Origin: Epithemia pelagica | Lineage: Eukaryota > Bacillariophyta > Bacillariophyceae > Surirellales > Surirellaceae | Length of the DNA stretch: 64,000 bases | Direction of reading: 5' to 3' | Assembly: GCA_946965045.2 (NCBI GenBank) | Contig: OX337238.1 | Span: 496,001 to 560,000, forward strand | In this document: one piece after another, positions 24,901-33,400 of the stretch | How the letters are laid out: every line of letters begins with the position of its first letter | Position numbering within the stretch: position 1 is the stretch's first letter | Translations under genes and position numbers: made by a program | The notes under the pieces: generated by a model | The model's input: only the letters and a program-made list of their open reading frames with translations | What the model was told of the DNA's origin: nothing | The model's database searches: none

Positions 24901-25673
24901 CATTGCGTTGCAACTTTTCCGTCTTGTCTTGAGGCACCGGCTTGGCTTGACTTTGCAACTTGTCAATTTGGGTCTTGAGGGAGGTGACCTTGTCGGTATA
25001 ATGATCGGCATCGCGACGCAATTGATCCGTCATTTTGTAATCGGCATTGATGCGGGCCGTGACAGTATTTTGCCACAGGGTAAAGTAATCCATGACGCTG
25101 GAGCTAAACTCATTGGCCCGGTCCAAATCCTTTTTGCGTGATTCCACCATGGCCGTATCGTTGGCCTTGGTCGCATACGAGGCCGGGGACTCCTCACTCA
25201 TGGCCGAAAAGGCTTCGGCGACCTGGAATAATACAGACAGACATATACATACACCAGTGACAAAACTGTTGTCAGACCACAAGAAGAAAGAACAAGTGTA
25301 TCTACAAACATTGTGGAACGGACTGGGATCGACAGATTGACGGTCCACGAGCAAGAGGAGCCAACACAAACAACCACCACCACCAACTTCAACAACCACA
25401 GCTTCCACAACAACAACAACAACAACAAAAACACAGAACATGCAAGCCATTTCGGCGTGTGTGTGTACGTACCGCAACCCGAGACGTGGCCGTTTGCATG
25501 AGAGATTCATGACGTTTCTTCAAGGCTGCATTGAGATTCTTAAAGTTTTTGCACAATTCATCGTACTTGACTTTCAACCCCTCCACTTCATAATTGCGAT
25601 TGGGTGATTTTTCGACATTGTTGGATTGCAAAAAGTTGAAACTCATGCGACGAGTCCCAATCGCCGACGCCAT
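21985..25673 (-). CDS. BAR-like/calpain cysteine protease, paralogue 2
   Basis: Three exons, 25673-25473, 25222-22869 and 22759-21985, give 1109 residues. Introns are 250 nt (GTACGT...TTCCAG, phase 0) and 109 nt (GTAAGT...CACAG; split Leu codon TT/G). Residues about 1-260 match the coiled-coil, BAR-like N-terminus of paralogue 1 (VEKSP, then VAEAFSAM in place of MAEALSAL). The linker differs: here it is strongly Asn/Asp/Gly/Tyr-rich. The protease domain has GSVGNCWLLSG (Cys), VDNHAYSVLE (His) and VRNPWGKGE (Asn), so the triad is complete. The second intron, which splits the protease domain, is absent from paralogue 1. The gene probably arose by tandem duplication, with later gain or loss of that intron. 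Confidence 0.88.
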
Positions 25674-26100
25674 GCTTGCTGCTGGTGGTGGTGTTTCACA
25701 AGAATACTACGTTCCAGATTGAATCGTTGGCTCGTCTTCGATTGGACTGGTTCGGACTCGACGTTATCCACAGTGCCGTCCAAGCAAGAGATATGAGAAA
25801 GAAAGGTCTCTCTGTGGTCTCTCTCTATGGCCTTTCCAAAGTGTGAAGGGGGGATCTTACTGGTTGAAAGAAAAAAGTGGTGAAGACTTTTTGGTATGAC
25901 TCTTGATGGGGAGTCGACCAAGACCAAAAACTACCCTACCCAACAAACTGTCTCACTTTCTCCCCCGATCCCAACCAGAACCACAGAAGTTGGCCCAAAT
26001 GATGGTCGCTCTTCAGACGCACAATCTGTGATCACTACCTACCTCGCTAAAAAACGTAGGTCTCTACTAGAAACAGTTTTTCTGTGATCTCAAACGAGAA

Positions 26101-26219
26101 GGAGCGACATCCCATCAAAATTCAACGTGGTCCCCCACCGTAGTACTAACCGGGCCCGACGATGCTTAACTTCGCTGAGCAGACGGGAAGCGGTGCTGTC
26201 ATCGTGGTATGGTCGTTCC
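26101..26219 (-). rRNA. 5S ribosomal RNA
   Basis: The minus strand from 26219 to 26101 is 119 nt and matches eukaryotic 5S rRNA throughout. The 5' part contains CGACCATACCACG, the middle GAAGTTAAGC, and the 3' part GGTTAGTACTACGGTGGGGG. The 5' end (GGAACGAC) pairs with the 3' end (GTCGCTCC) as helix I with one mismatch. The internal promoter boxes for RNA polymerase III are therefore present. Only one copy is seen, with no tandem array and no linked 18S/28S genes. The stretch just past the 3' end lacks a strong T run, so a pseudogene cannot be excluded. Confidence 0.9.
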
Positions 26220-26756
26220 TACAATGCGTGCTAACCCAAGAGTATTTGAACGCCATTTACCATTCCAATCTTTGCCCGAAGAGCCTCTAGCAGATCTTCA
26301 AGGATACGGTCCCAGCGTAAAAAATGCTTCCCCGTTTTACATAGAAACTCCTTGATGATGCACTGCATCTCACAAGGAGTACCTAGTCCACCACATGTGA
26401 ACACAAACCCATGGATCAATCTTGTTGGCATGGTTCGGATGAAAAAGCTTGCCGCCACAAATAAATAAACTCTTTCCACTGTGGGCGGAACTCTACATCA
26501 TGTAATGATCTCTACGTATCTTACACATTCCCAGTTTCCGAAGAGAAAAATATCAGGAAAGTACTCCTACCTACATAGGTGGGAAATACCAACTAGAGGA
26601 GAAGCGAGGAATCCTAGCTATGGTAGAGAAGGCGAACCCCATGGTAGCAGGGCAATTGTTTTGCATGTCGTTGAAATCGCCAGTGGACCGGCCTGCGCGC
26701 AACTTCTTTTTTTGGGGGTCTGTGGCTACAATACGAAGAAAAAGTCTTGCTCCACC

Positions 26757-27563
26757 ATGGCACGAAAGACAACGCCGGCCCGTCGACCACGAAGCAACAG
26801 CAGGAGTGACACCCATGGCGGGTCCACCACCACCAAAGGTCCAGCATCAAGAGCGAAACGGTCCAAAGCGGGTGATGCCGAAACGCAAAACGCAGCTCCC
26901 AAGCACGTCTTGCAATTGTCCAACCAGGACGATGCGGAGGACGAGGAGGTGCTTCATATTCTCGTGAATGAAAAAGATCGGCGTGTCCGGAAACGAGCGT
27001 TGGACTTGTTGCGTGGTGTCGACTTGGACTTGTCTCAAAATAATGGCGAGGACGACGAATTTCCACCCTTGAAGCAACGTGTGGAATTGCCCGTTTTGTA
27101 TGGGGCGTTGAAAATTATCAAGGAAATTGGACAGGGAAATGCCCATGAGGAGGAATCAGATTTGACCGAGGATGATCGGCAGTTGATTGAAGATGCCTCC
27201 TTGGCAGTTCCCTATCTCATGTACAAGCGGTTTTACGAACAGTTAATGTTGCCACGGACCATGGGGGGATTGGCCTTTAGTGACGCCAAGGCCATGCAAG
27301 TGGCTCGCGATTTGTTTTTGGCCATGGGACCGGCGTGTTGTAAAGAGACCGTGACGGACCAACAATTGTCCGAAGCCTGTCCGTCTGTGAAACGAATTGA
27401 TGCTCGAAAAATACTTCCGTCCCTTCATGCGATTGGCAAGGAAGCTCGCAGCCAATTGGAACAAGTAGAAGCACTCTTGCACGAAGGTGAGGAGGAAGAA
27501 GAGGACGACGAAGAGGAAGATGTAGAATCTGATGATGAGCATGACCACAATGCTGAGGACTAG
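26757..27563 (+). CDS. Unknown protein with acidic C-terminus
   Basis: 268 residues from ATG 26757 (context CACCATGG). The frame is open upstream but out of context. The order is: a Lys/Arg/Ser/Thr-rich N-terminus (1-55), a predominantly helical middle (about 60-240, with RKRALDLLRGVDLDL, VLYGALKIIKEIGQGN and DARKILPSLHAIGKEARSQL), then an almost pure Glu/Asp tail. There is no membrane segment or known catalytic motif. The basic start and acidic tail suggest a nuclear or chromatin-associated protein (inference). Single exon, with no operon-like neighbour. Confidence 0.65.
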   Translation: MARKTTPARRPRSNSRSDTHGGSTTTKGPASRAKRSKAGDAETQNAAPKHVLQLSNQDDAEDEEVLHILVNEKDRRVRKRALDLLRGVDLDLSQNNGEDDEFPPLKQRVELPVLYGALKIIKEIGQGNAHEEESDLTEDDRQLIEDASLAVPYLMYKRFYEQLMLPRTMGGLAFSDAKAMQVARDLFLAMGPACCKETVTDQQLSEACPSVKRIDARKILPSLHAIGKEARSQLEQVEALLHEGEEEEEDDEEEDVESDDEHDHNAED

Positions 27564-28540
27564 TATCTTGAATTTGAGAATCGGGGGGAGGAGATTCTCG
27601 TTTCTGCCGAGAGACGCTAGTTTATGCAGATTATTGGCTCGGATGAGTATGAGCTGGGGCGAAGAATTTGTATCCTCTTTTATGTTTTGGCAGATCTTAC
27701 TTGTTGATAGCGGGATCGTGTTCCATGAGTGGAAGAAGAAAAACCACAGCTCGACCGCACAGTGTGGTGTGAGGCCATCCAATGTGTCGTCCTTTCGCTA
27801 CACAAGAAGGACTATATTTCTATAGTGATCTTTCCAGCAATGATCAATGTGGGTGTACTCGCTACCATATTCGCTCTGTACCATGTTCGAGCAAGAGAGC
27901 AAAAGGATTTCAGCTCACAGACCAAGTCGCCCCATTCGACGAGTCCATGGGCGACTGCACCGATTCTTCCACGAGTGGTCCTTTTCTTCCTCTTGCGTGA
28001 AACTGTCAGCATTAATAGTTACTGCCTAAGGATGGACGCCTCCTAGATTTCTTTTTGACTTCTGATAGCCTGAGGCAACCAATCTGTCACTGTCATCCGA
28101 AATGAACCATTCTCTCTTCCGTTCTTCGGATTTCCTGTCCGTCAATGAATATCGCCATGTACTACATTTTGCCGAATTCATTGTTCCTCCATCTGTCAAA
28201 GACTGTTCACTGTGAACGGATCTTTGCAACACACAATCGAAAGGAACTCGACTTTCGCTTCCTGAATATCTGTATTAGGAATACCTGTATTAGAATTGTG
28301 ATGAGGAGGAGCAGCGGACAGCGCTTCAACTACAATATGAAGAGTGTCTCCATAATATGAATCGACTCCTCTCCGTAATCTGATGTCATGCCCAAAACAA
28401 GACAATTGGTCGAGAACAAAATAATGATTATGCTATTATAGTTTCGCCATTTTAATAGGACATTCATGCAACCTTTTGCGGATTTATCCTTCCCTTCATC
28501 ATCATGGCTGCGTATTGGTCGTGGTTCATCATTTCGATTT
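27564..28540. other. Intergenic region between convergent genes
   Basis: 977 bp between the 3' ends of the acidic-tailed gene and the kelch gene. AT-rich. No recognisable gene or RNA. Confidence 0.5.
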
Positions 28541-29719
28541 TCATGTCGAGGTGGAACGGGGTGCGATATCCGCATCTCGGGTCCCCATTCCCTCTCGAAC
28601 ATGGTACCATCCGTTCCATTGCATCTCACAGAGTCGCCGAAAACACCATGTATTCTTGTCCATGAGTGGTAGTGTGGCACAGGTATTCGGATGGTCCCGT
28701 CCTCCCATGACGGCGATTTGATGGGCCACTGCCACCAGAGTGCCGCCCCAACGTCCCTCGTTGTTGTTGTGGTTGTTCCATTCGGGGAGATTCCACATGC
28801 GGTTGCGGTTCGGATCCAAGACTTGCACCGTTGGATTGCGTCCTCCCGCCACCACCAGACAGGATCCCACGACAACTACGGTACACTTGAATCGTTGGAC
28901 GGAAAGTGCCAACTCGGAGTGAGTCGTCCAGCCAGACGACGACGAGGAACTGACGGTAGTAGTAGCAGCCGTGTCCTCCTTCTTAGGCCATTGGGGAGAA
29001 AAGTCCCAAAACTCGACCGTGCGTTTGGCGCAGCCGCCCACGACAAAGATGCGGTGGCCCCCCAAGACGGCACCGGCACACCATGCTCGTGCATGCGTCA
29101 TGGATGGTCCCGCCATGACAGTGTCCTGGCGGGTATCCAGAATATCCACCGACGCGTGACAACCTGCCACCACGACAATGTATCGGTTGTGCACCGCAAC
29201 CGCACAACATCCCGATCGTCCCCTGGTGAGCCGACAATTCAGTGTCTCCCAATGAATCTCCTTGTTGGAACTGCTTTCCGTGAAAGAAAATTGCAGCAAA
29301 TCATGGACAGGAATCCGCTCGATACAATCAAACGTGGAATCTCCTTGTTCGTGTCCTCCCAGTACATAGACGGATCCATTGCACACAACAGAGGCATGTC
29401 CTTGACGACTCTTATTCATGGGTGGCCCTTCTCGCCACTGTTTGTCCGGTTCTGCTAAAGGGAGAACCAGAACGGAATTGGTGACACGTACAACGTCTTG
29501 TTGATATCCACCCAACACAACGACCGTTTGTCCAATGTGTTTCTCGTCGGTGTTGTTGTTGTGGTCCGTAGTTTCGTGATGATGATCCAGGACGACTGCA
29601 GCATGATCGCAACGCCCGCCTCCATCCAGAGGAGGCCAATCGGTTTCATTCCATTCGGTTGCCTCGTCCGATAGGAAAAGCCCCGATTGTCGTGCTTGTT
29701 CTTTCAGTGCCATGGTCAT
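28541..29719 (-). CDS. Kelch-repeat beta-propeller protein
   Basis: 392 residues from ATG 29719 (tandem ATG codons; the second in-frame Met is residue 3). Repeated kelch blades are visible: VVVLGGYQQDV, VYVLGGHEQGD, YIVVVAGCHASVD, IFVVGGCAKRTVEFWD, CLVVAGGRNPTVQVLD and IAVMGGRDHPN. Each has a double-Gly or similar turn followed by an aromatic residue about 15-20 positions on, so about six blades form one propeller. There is no BTB, F-box or signal peptide. Kelch propellers usually bind proteins, often actin or ubiquitin-ligase substrates; the partner here is unknown. Single exon. Confidence 0.85.
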   Translation of the reverse strand: MTMALKEQARQSGLFLSDEATEWNETDWPPLDGGGRCDHAAVVLDHHHETTDHNNNTDEKHIGQTVVVLGGYQQDVVRVTNSVLVLPLAEPDKQWREGPPMNKSRQGHASVVCNGSVYVLGGHEQGDSTFDCIERIPVHDLLQFSFTESSSNKEIHWETLNCRLTRGRSGCCAVAVHNRYIVVVAGCHASVDILDTRQDTVMAGPSMTHARAWCAGAVLGGHRIFVVGGCAKRTVEFWDFSPQWPKKEDTAATTTVSSSSSSGWTTHSELALSVQRFKCTVVVVGSCLVVAGGRNPTVQVLDPNRNRMWNLPEWNNHNNNEGRWGGTLVAVAHQIAVMGGRDHPNTCATLPLMDKNTWCFRRLCEMQWNGWYHVREGMGTRDADIAPRSTST

Positions 29720-30219
29720 GGCTCTTTATATGCGTAAAAGTTGCTTCATATTGTGTGTCATTCAATATTTCTGCGACCGGATGAGACGGCGGAATTCTTG
29801 AGCCGATTCTTTTGCGTGCGTTACCGTGCGTATCCTTACGAATCCATGTCGGACCATCGTGGACCACCCATGTCCAGAGGCCGAATAGGTCGATGTTTGT
29901 CATACCAGAACGCCTTCATTCTTTTTCTAGGTAAGAATGTTGATTCTCTTTTGTTTCCTCAGAGAGAGAGAGAGACCTCAACTTGCTTTGGAGTCCAGGG
30001 TGTAAAGCGAGCGTAAATGATTCGTTGTGGCACTGTTGCAAATCCAGTGGTCTACACATGTCGAATTCTATTATTTGTGCTCGGCTCATCCACGAGAGAG
30101 AGAGTCTTTGTTGGTCCTTCCGCTTGGTGTCATCTCGAGCATGACACACAACACCACAAGGAAGACTCTTGATCCGTATCAATAATCTCCACCAACGACC
30201 GAGACGAATGAATGCCTTC
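29720..30219. other. Intergenic region left of the copia element
   Basis: 500 bp without a supported gene. It has a short GA-rich run (about 29961-29975). The last bases, GTCTG at 30220-30224, are the target duplication of the inserted retrotransposon. Confidence 0.5.
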
Positions 30220-30224
30220 GTCTG

Positions 30225-30451
30225 TGTTGGAACAAGAAGCAAAACGAACACCCAACCGAAGTAGCCCAGCAGGATTTCTCAGTCACAAATGTACGATCAC
30301 CAATGACCCACGAGGGCAGCACAAACAAACAGTTAGCAATAATCATTCTTTTAGTTTTACATGGTATCTCACAGACAGGACGGCTGTGGTTACTAGAGAA
30401 CAGAATAAGGGACGCGGCCTTGAGAAGGCCATCAGATACGTTCGTTCAACA
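30225..30451 (+). repeat. 5' LTR of copia element 1
   Basis: 227 bp, TGTTGG...CAACA, same sequence as 35564-35790. The likely RNA start, if priming is Tf1-like, is near 30345. The region after it has two hairpins, ACAG...CTGT and GGCCTTGAGAAGGCC. Confidence 0.95.
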
Positions 30452-30466
30452 TAAAACTAAAAGAAT
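30452..30466 (+). other. Primer-binding site complementary to the LTR (self-priming candidate)
   Basis: The first 15 bases after the 5' LTR, TAAAACTAAAAGAAT, are the exact reverse complement of LTR bases 30345-30359 (ATTCTTTTAGTTTTA; repeated in the 3' LTR at 35684-35698). They do not begin TGG or resemble a tRNA 3' end. Confidence 0.7.
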
Positions 30467-30476
30467 TATTGACAGC

Positions 30477-33400
30477 ATGTCGGGCCGCGGCGGACGCGGG
30501 TACCGACGAGGTATTGCCAGAAAGGCAGGAAGGGGAGGTGCCCCGATCGGTGCCTCAGTAAGTAAAAAGGAGGTGACAGACTATTTCTTTTACCTTGGAT
30601 CGGCAAAGCAGGCCTCCGATTATGAGACAACGTCGGAATTTCTCATCAACCACATTCGCAAGACATACACATATGGCAACGATATTGGGACAGCCTTGGA
30701 GACGCTGACAGAAACAGACTTGGACAGCCATAAACCAAAATTGGAACTTTACACCAAAGCAGACTTGGATGATGATGATGCCCGTGCAGTCGCCAATGAA
30801 CAAAATAAAATGGAGTTTAAGGCAGATTATGATCTCTTCCGGAAGCGGAAGACAGCCTATGAAGATAACAGAACAAAGGCCTATGCATTCCTATGGGAGC
30901 GATGCACGAAAGGGATGCAGGCAAAGCTCGAAGCACGCACAGATTTCACCACTGTAAAAGGAGACCCACTGAAGCTTCTGGCCGCAATCAAGCAACATGC
31001 TCTAAGCTATCAAGATCACAGGTACGGAATGTCCATCATTCTCGATGCCTTGCGCGTGTTTCTCAACACCAAGCAAAAGGAGAACGAATCGCTGCATGAT
31101 TTTACCAAGCGCTTCCGCACGGCAAGTGACGTACTGGTGTCACATCTTGGTGGACCACTGTTAATGCAAAAATATACAAGTGAATTATCCACATGGCCAA
31201 AGGCACACACCGGAACACCAAGTTCAGCAGAAATAGCGGAGAGAAAGTCAAAAATCAAGCTATGTCAAGAAGAGGCATACAAACATTTTACTGCCTTTGT
31301 ATTCTTAACCAACACAGATCAAGCAAAGTATGGATCGCTCGTGACTGGTTTGTCAACACAGCAGTCGCTTGGGAACGACCAGTATCCAAAGTCCATGATA
31401 GAAGCAGCCAATGTGCTAAGCAATCATCGGTTCGATAATGCGGGCAATGGCAAAGGAAAGGACAAATCTGAGAAGGAAACACGACAGCAGCCTTCAGATG
31501 AAACGAATGAAGGTAATGACACACCACTAACTCTGTCATTCGCACAAGCCCTACAGGGACGGTGTTACTGCTGCGGAGAGGCAGGGCACATCGCTACAAA
31601 CTGCCCAGAAAGAAATAAACCAAAGAGTGAATGGGCCATTAATAAAGCAAAGGGCTTGGATCAGGCACATGCACAGCAAATTGCAGGTTCTCTGGCAGGG
31701 ACACCTGATGTACTCGAAGACGACGATGACACCGGAAGTATCGGTGCCGCCACACAAGCAACGAATACAAGTTCTCGCTCATCCAGGCCGGGATGGTGCG
31801 GTGCCCACGTCCAGTTTTATCAGGCAGGTGAAATGCGAGATTGGATCCTTCTGGACAATCAGTCCACTACAAGTATATTCTGCAACAGGCACCTTGTCAA
31901 AGATGTACGCCCGACCACGGAACCAATGGAATTGATGACCAACGGCGGGCGGTTAGTGACAACAGAACGTGCAACAGTACCAGATTTTGGGGAAGTGTGG
32001 TTCAACCCGAAGGCCATCACTAATATTCTGAGTTTACACGATGTCACCAAAAAGTATCGGGTGTCATACGATTCAGACGGGGAACCTGCCTTCCTGGTTC
32101 ATGTCCCAGGTGAGCCGGTCAGATTTCAACAAAGTCCAGCCGGACTGTTCTATTTTAAACCATCGTACTCGACAGCAAATGTGTCACATGTGACAACGGT
32201 TGAAGAGTTGAAGCAGCTTTACACTGACAGACAAGTGAAACGGGCGACGAGAGCACGTGATCTTCTTCATGCGCTCGGGAATCCATCTCTTAGTGACCTG
32301 AAAGCTGTTTTAAAAATGAATGCAATTGCAAACAATCCTGTAACGACAAGTGATTTGGCCATTGCCGAACACATATTTGGCCCAGATGTGGGGAGTCTCA
32401 AAGGGAAGCTAACGCACCGACCCCCACTACCTGTTCTGGACAATTACATTGAACTCCCGATTGAACTGACGGATGCTCATCATAATGTCACCTTGTGTAT
32501 GGATACTATGAAAGTCAATGGTCTCGCCTTTCTAACAAGCGTGTCACGCAACCTCCAATATCGGACCGCAGAATGGGTGCCTAATACGTTGGCACAAACC
32601 TATGCCTCTCGTTTCCGTGTGATATGTGATCTTTATCGGAATGGGGGCTATGCACTAACGAAAGTTCATTGTGATAATGAATTTCGTGCAATGTTTACCC
32701 GGTTTCCTGTGGAGGGCGTCACACCAAACTACGCCAATCCAAACGACCATGTTCCAGAAGCTGAACGGAACATCAGGGTGCTCAAAGAAAGGATCCGCGC
32801 CACGTTCCATCGGCTGCCATTCACCAGCCTGCCCAAACTTATGCTGAAAATCCTGGTGATGGAATCCGCCAAAAAGCTCAATTTCTTCCCGGCCAAAGGG
32901 GGAGTCTCCCCTTATTACAGTCCTCGCGCCCTTCTTCACCGTGTTGGCTTGGACTATGACAAACATTGTCGCTTCTCTTTTGGCGATTATGTACAAGCAC
33001 GTCAAGACAACCACCCCACCAATAGCCTCAAGGCTCGCACCCTCGATTGTATCTACTTACGGTTTACTGCCAATCAACAGGGAGGGCACGAATTAATGGA
33101 CTTACACACCGGTCGGCTTATCACAAGGGGTCACGTGGTGGGGGTTCCCCTTACCGAACATGTTATCAAGGCTGTCAATGCCATGGCTGCCGCCGAAGGA
33201 ATGCCTGACGGCCTCAAAGTCACCACCAAGTCAGGCACCATCCTCTACGACAGTGCCTGGCTTGCAGGAGTGCACCACGACAATGACGATCCAACCAATG
33301 ACGATAATGACGATCCAACCAATGACAATCCAGCCAACCCAGACGACGCAGACGATCCAGACGACAACGACGATCCCAATGGCACTCCCATTGTAGATGA

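Noticed and set aside
22700-25141. Long plus-strand ORF (813 codons) opposite calpain 2
   Set aside because: Antisense shadow of the calpain coding region. Its Val/Ile runs mirror the Asn/Asp-rich linker on the coding strand.
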